A DNA stretch of 42,589 nt. Origin: Clostridia bacterium (lineage in GTDB: Bacteria > Bacillota > Clostridia > Christensenellales > DTU072). Below, piece by piece: positions 8,322-17,007 of the stretch (position 1 is its first letter; each line of letters opens with the position of its first letter). The notes beneath the pieces were generated by a model. That model saw only the letters and a program-made list of their open reading frames with translations. It was not told the DNA's origin and did not search any database. The stretch spans positions 1-42,589 of the forward strand of contig JAFVAC010000116.1 of NCBI GenBank assembly GCA_017476265.1, read 5' to 3'. Made by a program: the position numbers and the translations under genes.

Positions 8322-8405
8322 TAAAATACCTATGTAATCGAAGATATTTTTTTGGAAATAAAAGTACATAAGCAGAGTTAAAGAATGGAGAATGAGGATA
8401 ATACT

Positions 8406-10211
8406 ATGAAATTTGCAACGATTGGAACAAATTTTTTAGATGACATTATCATCTATGGAAAAGAGACTTTAAAAAAAGAGATAACGAATGTTGGAAGATA
8501 CACATGTATAAATCCTATTTCGTTAATTTTCAACAAAGAATTTCCAAAAGAGATTTATGAAAAATATGATTTGGATTGTGAAAATGCATACCAAAAGAAA
8601 ATGTATATTTCAGATATTAGAAAAACGGTATTGAAGGAGATCAAAGAGGCGCAACCAGATTATATAATGATAGATTTAGCAGAAATTTTTCTGCCGATAA
8701 AGATATACAAAGAAAATGATCAAGAGATCGTTTATACGTCACATAATTATTTAAACTCGGCGAACTATGGAGCGGAGAAAGAACAAGTATTATCAATATC
8801 TAATCTTCCTAAAAATGTTGTATTTGAATATGTTCAAAAGTTTATGAATTTATTAATTCATGAATTTGATGCTAAAAGTATAATACTAGTAAAAACATTT
8901 TATCCTTATCAATATTTTGACAAGGAAGGGCAGTGGAAACTGGCTTTAAATTTAAGTGATCTTATTTCAAGAAATGATCTTTTGTCAGACGTTTATAAGC
9001 TTCTAGATGCAAATTATAAATTAAAAACGATATGTATGCCCGAGCTAATATTTAATGATTTATCATATAATACTTCCGGGACATACAAATTAGCTGAATG
9101 TTTTTATAAATATGCAAGTGCGCATCTTGACGGAACAATTGCGAATGAACCATTGGATATAATAAATGAAACCTTATTTAGCGAAAGAGAACAATTTATT
9201 GACAAAAAAATTTCAAATTTGTTATTAACAAATGTCTTGGCGAATGGAATAAAAAAAGGAAAAAAATTAGTTTTAATAGGTCAATCTTCCATAATAGAGG
9301 AAGGTATCAAGGAAAAGTTTAATGTTAAAATAGACGAGAAGATAGAATACGATCGAAATATTTCGGAAAAAAAATTGGAATCGGAAATAGGTGCATATAG
9401 GAATAAATCAAAAGAATATTATTTCATAATCCCACATGTTTACAGAGATACGAATTTGATTCAAATTATTACAAAAAATGGTTTCTTCCCAAATGCGAAA
9501 AAAGTCGCAATGGCATATTATCGGTATCAGATAAGAGACATAAAAGGATTGTTTTTTGATATTTTTAACAACAAAATTGAAAGCCACTATGGAAAAAATG
9601 TCTTTAAAATAATGGGTAAGGGTGCAAACTTATTTGTGGGCGAAAGTAACCAATGCGGGCAACTATCAATTGATTTATATGATCAAAGCAAAATTATGAT
9701 GGAAGATAAAGTCGGTATAGTCGGAGCAAGCTTTATTATTTGTTGCTACTGGGGGGCTACATTAAGAATAGGGGGAAAGACAACATTTGGTTCAGAAAAT
9801 CGCTTAATGGTATATAGTGGTGGAGAAATGGTAATCGGAGAGGATTGTATGTTCGCAGATAGAATCGTTGCGCAAGTAGGCGATGGGCATTCGATTTATG
9901 ATTTAAAAAGCAATGAAAACATTAATAGCGATTTAAATAAATTTCAACAAAAACTGAAATTAGTTGTGGGGGCGCACGTTTGGGTTGGTCGCGGAGCAAC
10001 GCTTATAAATTGTGATATTGGTCGCGGTTCAATTGTAGGGGCTGGAGCTTTAGTAAAGAAGAAGCATCCGAACAACTGCATTATTGCGGGTATTCCGGCA
10101 AGAGTAATAAGGAAAGATATTGCGTGGTCTAGGGAGATTAATTGTTATGATATTGATGATGAAATATTTGGTGTGCCAAAGGACTACCAAAATTTTACCC
10201 AGGAAGATTAA
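8406..10211 (+). CDS. Hexapeptide-repeat acyltransferase with N-terminal DUF6270-like domain
   Basis: The C-terminal third (about residues 410-585) is a left-handed beta-helix acyltransferase: RIGGKTTFGSENRLMV, GEDCMFADRIVAQVGDGHSIYD, HVWVGRGATLINCDIGRGSIVGAGALV and a closing AGIPARVIRKD. Such enzymes O- or N-acetylate sugars. The N-terminal part (MKFATIGTNFLDDIIIYG, CINPISLIF) resembles DUF6270 proteins found in polysaccharide loci, but this is a weak match by eye. I choose the ATG at 8406 (601 residues), with GAGG 8 bases upstream, over the ATG at 8385. The base composition is far more AT-rich than the uvrX gene before it. It is the first gene of the island. Confidence 0.75.
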   Translation: MKFATIGTNFLDDIIIYGKETLKKEITNVGRYTCINPISLIFNKEFPKEIYEKYDLDCENAYQKKMYISDIRKTVLKEIKEAQPDYIMIDLAEIFLPIKIYKENDQEIVYTSHNYLNSANYGAEKEQVLSISNLPKNVVFEYVQKFMNLLIHEFDAKSIILVKTFYPYQYFDKEGQWKLALNLSDLISRNDLLSDVYKLLDANYKLKTICMPELIFNDLSYNTSGTYKLAECFYKYASAHLDGTIANEPLDIINETLFSEREQFIDKKISNLLLTNVLANGIKKGKKLVLIGQSSIIEEGIKEKFNVKIDEKIEYDRNISEKKLESEIGAYRNKSKEYYFIIPHVYRDTNLIQIITKNGFFPNAKKVAMAYYRYQIRDIKGLFFDIFNNKIESHYGKNVFKIMGKGANLFVGESNQCGQLSIDLYDQSKIMMEDKVGIVGASFIICCYWGATLRIGGKTTFGSENRLMVYSGGEMVIGEDCMFADRIVAQVGDGHSIYDLKSNENINSDLNKFQQKLKLVVGAHVWVGRGATLINCDIGRGSIVGAGALVKKKHPNNCIIAGIPARVIRKDIAWSREINCYDIDDEIFGVPKDYQNFTQED

Positions 10212-10273
10212 ATGAGAAAGGCTACTATTTGTAAAGCTTAAAACAATAACAAAACAAAAATAAGAGGAGAAAA

Positions 10274-12052
10274 ATGAATCTACAAAAAATACTATTTCCA
10301 AATGTTGAAACATGTCGTGATATTGATATGTATTATCATTTCAAAAAGGGATGCATATTCCAGCCTTCCGGTATAGTGTTGAACGCCGGCGACATTTTGG
10401 AAGGGGATACGTATTTCAATGCTTTTTCATTGGCGAAATGGAAAAAGTATACGCGCATAGATAATCTATGGGTTTCGCTGATATTGAAAGGCGAGTGCGA
10501 GATAAATTTGTGCGGCGCATACATTAACGACAAAAATATTATTTGTAGAAAGCGCGACAATTTAGTAGCGGGCACTTTTTCATCGGAAGAAAAGCAACCT
10601 ATAAGATTACAATTCAATTTGAACGAATATAACGAGTGTCCTTTGGTTTATGTTCAAATTAAAGCAAAAAAAGAAACGGTTTTCTATGGGGGAAGCTATT
10701 TCACAAATGTGGAAGAAAAAAAATTGCCTGCGGTAAAAATTGCCGTAGGCATCTGTACGTATCATCGAGAAGATTTTATTTTCCGCAATTTAGGAGCAAT
10801 CGACAGAGATATTCTTTCCAAAGAGACCCAACTGACTAATAAAATAGACATTTTTATTTCCGATAATGGTGGAACGTTGCCGTTAAGAGCATTAAGGAAG
10901 CCTCATGTTTTTGTGTTCAAAAACAAAAATTATGGTGGAAGCGGTGGTTTTACACGATGTATAATGGAAGTATTAAGGAGAAAAAAGGAAAAAGCATATA
11001 CACACATACTTTTAATGGATGATGACATTGCGTTTGATACTTCAATTTTCGATAGATTATATTCTTTTTTGAGGCTGATAAAACCTGCTTATAAGGATAT
11101 TGCTATTGGCGGGGCTATGCTCATTATGAGCGATAGGAAGAGACAATTTGAAAATGGGGCGAGATTATTATCGAATGGGATGTTACAATTCAAAAATAAG
11201 AATTTGAATTTAACTACGATTAGGAATATATTGGCAAACGACGTCCAACAAGATAATAATTACAACGCTTGGTGTATTTGCTGTATGCCGCTTGACAAAA
11301 TCGATAAGAATAATTTACCTTTGCCTTTGTTCATTCATATGGATGATGTCGAATATGGCGTAAGGAATCAATTTGATTTTGTCAACTTAAACGGTATTTG
11401 CGTATGGCACCCGTATGGTTCGAATATGAGAAATACATCAATAGTTTATTATGACGTGAGAAACAAGTTGATTTCAATGGCGAGCGTCGGAAGTTGCGAT
11501 TTGGAAAAATATGCCATTAGATGGTTAAGAAATTTTAGATCAGATATCTTTGTCTATAACTACTCTAGAGCCAGGATTGCGTGTCGTGCAATTCGTGATT
11601 TTTTGAAAGGAATAGACGAATTCAAAAAGGTCAATCCGATCAAGTTGAATAAAGAGTTAGCTAAATATAATATCAATTGGGTCGATGCGCCATTGGAGCA
11701 TTTGAGGAATATAACGCCGGTGGAGAGCCCAAAGAAACTTTCTCCGGAAGAGTTGCGCAAAAAGAAAATAAAGATGTATGCGTTGCCTGCGAATAAAAAA
11801 TATATCGTGCGCAATTGTGACATAGCCGGTTCCGATCCATACAGAGCAAGAACTTTATATATTTGCGATATGACGACGAAGAAAGAAAGAGTTTACAAGA
11901 AAAGCATACTAAAAGCCGCGTATTGTTATTTGGATTGTTTATTACTCGAAAAAGAAATAAAGAAAAAGATGAAGTTCGTCGGTTTAGAATGGAGAGTTAG
12001 AATCAAAGAACTATACAAATGGGATTTTTGGACCCAATATTTAGGTATATAA
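10274..12052 (+). CDS. GlfT2-like family 2 glycosyltransferase
   Basis: The 592-residue protein has the layout of GlfT2-type galactofuranosyltransferases. An N-terminal beta-sandwich occupies about 1-150. A GT-A domain follows, with VGICTYHRED, NYGGSGGFTR, a metal-binding LLMDDD (D249-D251) and HMDDVEYGVRN, where the acidic pair probably contains the catalytic base. A helical C-terminal region completes it. GlfT2 proteins use UDP-galactofuranose, but no UDP-galactopyranose mutase gene is present here, so the donor is uncertain. GAGGAG precedes the ATG. The next gene begins 14 bases after its stop. Confidence 0.85.
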   Translation: MNLQKILFPNVETCRDIDMYYHFKKGCIFQPSGIVLNAGDILEGDTYFNAFSLAKWKKYTRIDNLWVSLILKGECEINLCGAYINDKNIICRKRDNLVAGTFSSEEKQPIRLQFNLNEYNECPLVYVQIKAKKETVFYGGSYFTNVEEKKLPAVKIAVGICTYHREDFIFRNLGAIDRDILSKETQLTNKIDIFISDNGGTLPLRALRKPHVFVFKNKNYGGSGGFTRCIMEVLRRKKEKAYTHILLMDDDIAFDTSIFDRLYSFLRLIKPAYKDIAIGGAMLIMSDRKRQFENGARLLSNGMLQFKNKNLNLTTIRNILANDVQQDNNYNAWCICCMPLDKIDKNNLPLPLFIHMDDVEYGVRNQFDFVNLNGICVWHPYGSNMRNTSIVYYDVRNKLISMASVGSCDLEKYAIRWLRNFRSDIFVYNYSRARIACRAIRDFLKGIDEFKKVNPIKLNKELAKYNINWVDAPLEHLRNITPVESPKKLSPEELRKKKIKMYALPANKKYIVRNCDIAGSDPYRARTLYICDMTTKKERVYKKSILKAAYCYLDCLLLEKEIKKKMKFVGLEWRVRIKELYKWDFWTQYLGI

Positions 12053-12066
12053 GCAGAAGGTGGGAT

Positions 12067-13923
12067 ATGGAAAAAATATTGACGATCGCCATTCCGGCAT
12101 ATAATATGGAGAAGTACTTGGCAGAGACGTTAAAGTCTATGATAGCCGAAACGATTATGGATGATCTGGAAGTTATCATAGTTGATGATGGTTCTGCAGA
12201 CAAGACAGCGGAAATCGCAGCCGAATATGTTAAGCTTTATCCGCAGACATTTAAGTTAATCAGTAAAGAAAACGGAGGACATGGTTCTGCGCTCAATAAG
12301 GGATTGGAGTTGGCGACGGGCAAGTACTATCGTCCAATCGATGCTGATGATTGGGTCGATACGGATTCATTGGTGTACGTTATTAACGATCTAAAGAAGC
12401 ACAATGTTGATATGGTCATTACTAATTTCAGAAAAGTCTTGGAAAAATCAGGCAAGACGATTAATGTGCGATGCAATAATGTATACAATCGAAGAGAGAT
12501 CATGGAAGGAAAAGTAAAGTCAGAGGATAATCGAGAGATTAACATCTATGATTACGAATATGATTTTAATCGGGATTTATATGATTATGCGCCTCAATAT
12601 CTATATCATTTTGTAACTTATAGAACAGCATTATTAAAAGAACATAATATAAAATTCTCGGAAAAAGTTTTCTATGACGATATGGAATATGATATTTATC
12701 CTTTGCCATATGTAAAAACCGTTTTGCCCATAGATAGATATCTATATATGTATCGATTGGAGCGCGAAGGGCAAAGTGTAGAGGACGCTTCTTTTATTAA
12801 GCATAGAAAGCATCGTTATCATATAGTTTTGAGCATAAGCAGATATTTCAATGACAAGAAAAAAGATTTTGGGAAAAATGTCTATAACCATCTGTTCCCG
12901 GATATGGTGTGGAAAGCGGAGAGGCAGTACGAAATCTATTTTCTTTCTCCGGATGATGAAGCGGCGCAAAGAGAGTTGTTTGATTTTGACAAAGAATTAT
13001 TAAAAGTCAATCCCGAAATTTATTCGGCGATAAAGAATAAGGCTGTTTTGTGTATTAGAAATAATGGAGATTATTCAAAAGCTAAAGCTATCTTTTTGCG
13101 GGAGAAAAATGATTCGGAAAATAAGAAGAGAAGACCGAAAGCTTGGACTTTAGAATCAGATCCGGAAATGCACAAAATGATAGCGCGTCGACGGAAACTG
13201 AAGCGATGGCATCGGTATTCGGATGAGATGAAAAAAATAGCAGCTCTAAAGAATTCTCAAGAGGGTAAAAGATGTTTTATTACTTGTACAGGTCCGTCTT
13301 TAACAATAGAGGATTTGGAATTATTAAAAGATGAAATAACTATAGGTGTTAATAGCATTGTGAAAGCCTATGAAAAGACAGACTGGAGACCAACCTATTA
13401 TGCTATGGTTGATTATTTCGCTTTTGGAGAATTTTTAAGGACTACCAGTTTCCCTGGGAAAATGTTGTGTAAGGAAGAATCGTTTCTCCACTATCGAGTC
13501 GATCCAAAGAATAAAACGGGAAAAGAAATATATTGTCTAGTAGATTACGCCAATCATTACCAAAACAGAGTTAAAGCGAAAGACATTTTGTTTAGTGATG
13601 ATTTATCAGTATGTGCGTATGACGCTTATACTGTCACAAACTTTGCGATACAAGTAGCGATTTACTTAGGATTTAAAGAAATATATATTATTGGTGCCGA
13701 TTGTAATTATTCCGGCTCTCAGATACACTTCATTGAGATGCCCGATGATAAGGTCAAAATTTCCGCCGGATGGCTTCCGGATGCTTTAGCGTTAAGTATT
13801 GAGGGGTATAAGGCGGCGGCGGAGTTCGCCAAGAAAAAAGGCGTCAAGATATTTAATTCAACTCGTGGCGGGATGTTGGAAGTATTCCCAAGAGTGTCTT
13901 TAGAGGAGGTTTTGAGAAAATAA
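12067..13923 (+). CDS. Family 2 glycosyltransferase fused to a DUF115/6-HMPK-like domain
   Basis: Residues 1 to about 250 are a GT-A glycosyltransferase (LTIAIPAYNMEKYL, EVIIVDDGSADKT, ENGGHGSALNKGL, PIDADDWVD). After a helical linker, residues about 400-618 form a Rossmann-like domain with CFITCTGPSL, ITIGVNSIVKAY and LGFKEIYIIGADCNY. This is the signature style of DUF115/MptE-like proteins, which occur in Maf flagellin glycosylation factors and in glycan loci. The start at 12067 (618 residues) begins directly at the GT motif and has AGAAGGTGGG upstream. The frame can be extended to 12019, which would overlap the previous gene. The C-terminal domain may be a second transferase, but that is inference. 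Confidence 0.82.
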   Translation: MEKILTIAIPAYNMEKYLAETLKSMIAETIMDDLEVIIVDDGSADKTAEIAAEYVKLYPQTFKLISKENGGHGSALNKGLELATGKYYRPIDADDWVDTDSLVYVINDLKKHNVDMVITNFRKVLEKSGKTINVRCNNVYNRREIMEGKVKSEDNREINIYDYEYDFNRDLYDYAPQYLYHFVTYRTALLKEHNIKFSEKVFYDDMEYDIYPLPYVKTVLPIDRYLYMYRLEREGQSVEDASFIKHRKHRYHIVLSISRYFNDKKKDFGKNVYNHLFPDMVWKAERQYEIYFLSPDDEAAQRELFDFDKELLKVNPEIYSAIKNKAVLCIRNNGDYSKAKAIFLREKNDSENKKRRPKAWTLESDPEMHKMIARRRKLKRWHRYSDEMKKIAALKNSQEGKRCFITCTGPSLTIEDLELLKDEITIGVNSIVKAYEKTDWRPTYYAMVDYFAFGEFLRTTSFPGKMLCKEESFLHYRVDPKNKTGKEIYCLVDYANHYQNRVKAKDILFSDDLSVCAYDAYTVTNFAIQVAIYLGFKEIYIIGADCNYSGSQIHFIEMPDDKVKISAGWLPDALALSIEGYKAAAEFAKKKGVKIFNSTRGGMLEVFPRVSLEEVLRK

Positions 13924-13924
13924 A

Positions 13925-14587
13925 ATGAAAACTGCATTGTTTATTCCTATTAAACTTAATAACCAAAGGTTGCCGGGCAAAAATCTTTTGCCATTAGACG
14001 GTAGACCCGTTTGCGACTATTTATTTCAAACAGTAGCAAAAATAGACACAATTGATGAAAAATATGTTTATTGTAGCGATGAAGCAATAAAACCGTATTT
14101 AGTTGGAGATCTTCAATTTAAGAAAAGAGATCCCAGGTTAGATGGATTCTTGGTAAAGGTATTAGACATTATAGAACAATTTGTTAAAGACGTAGATGCG
14201 GATATATATATACTAACGCATGTAACGCAACCATTTACGAAGGCAGCGTCGATACAGAATGCCTTAGAAAAGGTTAAGAGCGGAGAGTATGACTCTGCTT
14301 TTAGTGCGGTTGCATTACAAGACTATATGTGGTACCAAGGGAAACCGTTCAATTATGATATGAAGAATATCGTAAGGACACAAGACTTAGAGCCTGTTTA
14401 TATGGAAACGGGAGCTTTCTTTATTTTTACTAAAAAAGTATTTACGGAATTGCATCAAAGGATAGGGAATAAACCTTTTATCTACGAGATAGATCAGTTT
14501 GAGGCGATAGACATAGATACGGCGGAAGATTTTGAATTTGCAAAAATAGTCGCAAAATATTTGAATAATCAAAATGAAAAACATTGA
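13925..14587 (+). CDS. NeuA/KdsB-like CMP-sugar-acid cytidylyltransferase
   Basis: This 220-residue protein matches acylneuraminate cytidylyltransferases: an N-terminal IPIKLNNQRLPGKNLLPLDGRP nucleotide-binding motif (key bases L-N-N-Q-R-L-P-G-K-N), then VYCSDEAI, ILTHVTQPFT, a YMETGAFFIF strand and IDTAEDFEFA at the end. The family activates 2-keto-3-deoxy sugar acids as CMP derivatives. Its ATG begins one base after the previous stop. A GAGGAGG lies rather far upstream (about 15 bases), so coupling probably matters. The 3' end overlaps the aldolase gene by 14 bases. No NeuB, NeuC or KdsA is present nearby, so the sugar acid it activates must come from another route, probably the adjacent aldolase. 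Confidence 0.85.
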   Translation: MKTALFIPIKLNNQRLPGKNLLPLDGRPVCDYLFQTVAKIDTIDEKYVYCSDEAIKPYLVGDLQFKKRDPRLDGFLVKVLDIIEQFVKDVDADIYILTHVTQPFTKAASIQNALEKVKSGEYDSAFSAVALQDYMWYQGKPFNYDMKNIVRTQDLEPVYMETGAFFIFTKKVFTELHQRIGNKPFIYEIDQFEAIDIDTAEDFEFAKIVAKYLNNQNEKH

Positions 14588-16199
14588 ATTGCTGGATTGC
14601 ACGTTGAGAGACGGCGGAAGAATCGTAGATTGCAAATTTTCAGATTATGAAGTAACGAGCGTCATAAGTCGCCTTTCTCTTGCTAAGCTGAATTACGTTG
14701 AAGTTGGTTTTTTAAGAGATTCGAGGAAAGTTAACTACAATGGGGGGAGCACTTTTTTTACTTCAGTAAAACAAATAGAAAAGTTTTTAGAACATAAAAA
14801 AGATTATACTCAATTTGTTGCATTCATCGATTACGGGATGTTTGATTTCAATACTTTAGATGAGTGCGATGGCAAATCTGTTGATGGGATACGAGTCGGA
14901 TTTACCAAGAAAAATTATTTAAACGATTGGGAAGACGTAAAAAAATGCTTCAAAATAGTTCAAGAAAAGGGCTATAAATTGTTTATTCAAGGAGTCAATT
15001 CTTTAGGTTACACAGAAGAAGAACTAATCGATGTACTGAGCGAAATCAACATTGTAAAACCGGATGCATTCGGTATCGTCGATACCTATGGGGCAATGTT
15101 CTTGAATGATATAGACAGAATTTATTCTGTAGTAGATTCCCATTTGGATGAAAATATAAAAATAGATTTTCATACCCACAATAATCGCCAAATGGCTTTT
15201 GCTTTAGCACAAGAAGCCATTCGACTTAGCGAAGAAGGGAATAGGCGTATTATTATAGACGCTACTCTTGAGGGAATGGGTAAATGTGCCGGGAATTTAA
15301 ATTTAGAGCTTATAGCAGATTATTTAATTCATGAAAAAAAATACGATTATGATTTTGATGGTATCTTGGATTTAATCGACGATTTTACGTTTGCTTTTAA
15401 AAAGAATCATACATGGGGTTATTCAATACCGGCTTTTATGGGTGGCATTTATAAATCGCACCCTAACAATATTATTTATTTGACAGAGAAGTTTAGGTTG
15501 GGCAATAAGGATATAAAAAATATTCTTTCGATGATAGATGAAGAAACGCGGCAAACATATAAATATGATAATATAGAACGCAAGTATATTGAATATAGTG
15601 CAATGAACGTAGACGATTCCGCGTCTTTTAGCCTTTTGCGACAATTATTCGAGGGACAAGATATTTTAGTGCTAGCACCGGGGGCCACATTAAGAACGCA
15701 CAAGGAAACGATTCTAAAATATAAAAAAGAAAAATCTCCGGTGACCATTTGCGTGAATTTTATTACCGATGAATTTGGAGAAGCATATTCTTTCTTTGCG
15801 AATAAGAAACGATATGACGCCAATTTAATCAATGATCCCCAAAGAATTGTTGCAGTATCAAATGTAAAACCAAAATATGGGGAAATACAAATCTCATACG
15901 ATAGGCTTATAGATAGAAGATATAAAATGTTTGATAATTCAACGATCATGCTTTTAAATCTACTAAAAATAATTGGCGTAAAATCCATAGCCTTAGCAGG
16001 GTTTGATGGGTATAGAAAAGATACGAAGAATAATTATTTTGATGAGAGCTTTTTTAATGAAAGACATGCTTCTGAGTTTGATACAATAAATCAAGAAGTG
16101 TTTCATTTGTTTAAGGATTTTGTATCGACTGTGGGCGATCATTGTGAAGTTTTGTTTTTAACTCCTTCAATATACAAAGAGATGCTTTATGAAGAATAA
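14574..16199 (+). CDS. DmpG-like (DRE-TIM) pyruvate aldolase with extra C-terminal domain
   Basis: Residues 1 to about 290 are a DRE-TIM metallolyase barrel. LLDCTLRDGG gives the metal/pyruvate-binding D8 and R12-D13, DFHTHNN gives the metal-binding H200 and H202, and VDTYGAM and DATLEGMGKCAGNLNLE match the 4-hydroxy-2-oxovalerate aldolase (DmpG) pattern. Enzymes of this branch join or split pyruvate and an aldehyde. Residues about 360-541 are an added Rossmann-like domain (ILVLAPGATL, GVKSIALAGFDGY) resembling the C-terminal domain of the glycosyltransferase at 12067. The start overlaps the NeuA-like gene by 14 bases and lacks a clear ribosome binding site, so it is probably translationally coupled. 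A role in forming a keto-deoxy sugar acid is inferred from context. Confidence 0.82.
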   Translation: MKNIELLDCTLRDGGRIVDCKFSDYEVTSVISRLSLAKLNYVEVGFLRDSRKVNYNGGSTFFTSVKQIEKFLEHKKDYTQFVAFIDYGMFDFNTLDECDGKSVDGIRVGFTKKNYLNDWEDVKKCFKIVQEKGYKLFIQGVNSLGYTEEELIDVLSEINIVKPDAFGIVDTYGAMFLNDIDRIYSVVDSHLDENIKIDFHTHNNRQMAFALAQEAIRLSEEGNRRIIIDATLEGMGKCAGNLNLELIADYLIHEKKYDYDFDGILDLIDDFTFAFKKNHTWGYSIPAFMGGIYKSHPNNIIYLTEKFRLGNKDIKNILSMIDEETRQTYKYDNIERKYIEYSAMNVDDSASFSLLRQLFEGQDILVLAPGATLRTHKETILKYKKEKSPVTICVNFITDEFGEAYSFFANKKRYDANLINDPQRIVAVSNVKPKYGEIQISYDRLIDRRYKMFDNSTIMLLNLLKIIGVKSIALAGFDGYRKDTKNNYFDESFFNERHASEFDTINQEVFHLFKDFVSTVGDHCEVLFLTPSIYKEMLYEE

Positions 16200-16665
16200 A
16201 ATTCAATTCCTTATCATGGATGTCGATGGAACTTTGACCGATGGCAAGATCAATATCGGGGATGAGGGAGAAGTCTATAAGTCTTTTAGCGTTAAAGACG
16301 GTTATGCAATCAATCAACTTTTACCCCGATACGGTATTGAACCGGTGATCATTACCGGTCGCAACTCAAAGATAGTTCAATATAGAGCCAATGAATTGAG
16401 TATTAAGTATTTGTTTCAAGGATGTGACAACAAAATAAGTACGTTGGAGAACTTATTGAGAGAAAAAGAGGCGTCTTTTGAGAATTGCGCTTATATCGGG
16501 GACGATATGAATGATTACGATTGTATGCTCGTGTGCAAAGAAAGAGGCTGCCCAATGGACGCTGTTGACGAAATAAAATCAATAGCGACTTATGTCTGTA
16601 AAAACAAAGGCGGAGAAGGAGCGGTAAGAGAATTCGTTGAGTATCTTATCGGTAGTCGGAAATAA
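16189..16665 (+). CDS. KdsC-like HAD phosphatase
   Basis: This 158-residue protein is a minimal, cap-less HAD phosphatase: LIMDVDGTLTDG at the N-terminus (nucleophile D11, D13), VIITGRNS as motif II, and YIGDDMNDYD as motif IV. KdsC proteins and the KDN-9-phosphate phosphatase are the closest named types, and they remove phosphate from a newly made keto-deoxy sugar-acid phosphate before CMP activation. The gene overlaps the aldolase by 11 bases. Together with the NeuA-like gene it forms a three-step set: aldol condensation, dephosphorylation, CMP transfer. A terminator follows directly. Confidence 0.87.
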   Translation: MKNKIQFLIMDVDGTLTDGKINIGDEGEVYKSFSVKDGYAINQLLPRYGIEPVIITGRNSKIVQYRANELSIKYLFQGCDNKISTLENLLREKEASFENCAYIGDDMNDYDCMLVCKERGCPMDAVDEIKSIATYVCKNKGGEGAVREFVEYLIGSRK

Positions 16666-16687
16666 AATAAGAAGATGAAATTTATGT

Positions 16688-16717
16688 AAAGAAGGTAAAA
16701 CAAGACCTTCTTTTTTT
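16688..16717 (+). terminator. Terminator of the glycan island
   Basis: AAAGAAGGT (16688-16696) pairs with ACCTTCTTT (16705-16713), and a run of T residues continues to 16717. It lies 23 bases after the KdsC-like stop codon and closes the island. Confidence 0.85.
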
Positions 16718-17007
16718 ATGCCGGAGACCTTGATTCTTTTGGGATGTTGCGTCAAAATTTTTTTGGAGTTTCGGGGGTTTTGTAAAAACGTTTTATTCTT
16801 GTGTTTTTGTATCGTCATTGGCTACATTTTGATGTGGCATTTTTTAAATGCAAGTGAAAAAATCGTTGACAAAGTTGACAAGTCGCGTTATAATGCTATA
16901 ATGTCTAAATATTGTATAGCAGTCTGCCCTGAGCCCGAAAACGAGAAAGTTTTGGGGATGGGGGACACTTGCGATTTTGACCGAATTTTTTTACAAGGAG
17001 CAATGCG
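16718..17007 (+). promoter_or_regulatory. rpoB upstream region with two interleaved promoters
   Basis: Two consensus promoters overlap. P1 is TTGACA at 16866-16871 and TATAAT at 16889-16894 (17 bp). P2 is TTGACA at 16875-16880 and TATAAT at 16897-16902 (16 bp). The leader is about 100 bases and holds a small hairpin at 16934-16956 (CCC and AAAAC against GTTTT and GGG) with no U tract. An AAGGAG at 16995-17000 precedes the rpoB ATG by 7 bases. I see no gene here: the open frame that crosses it runs into rpoB out of phase and lacks a ribosome binding site. Confidence 0.85.

Noticed and set aside
16934..16956. Leader hairpin of rpoB as an attenuator or riboswitch
   Set aside because: The stem is short with a bulge and no U tract or alternative pairing is visible.
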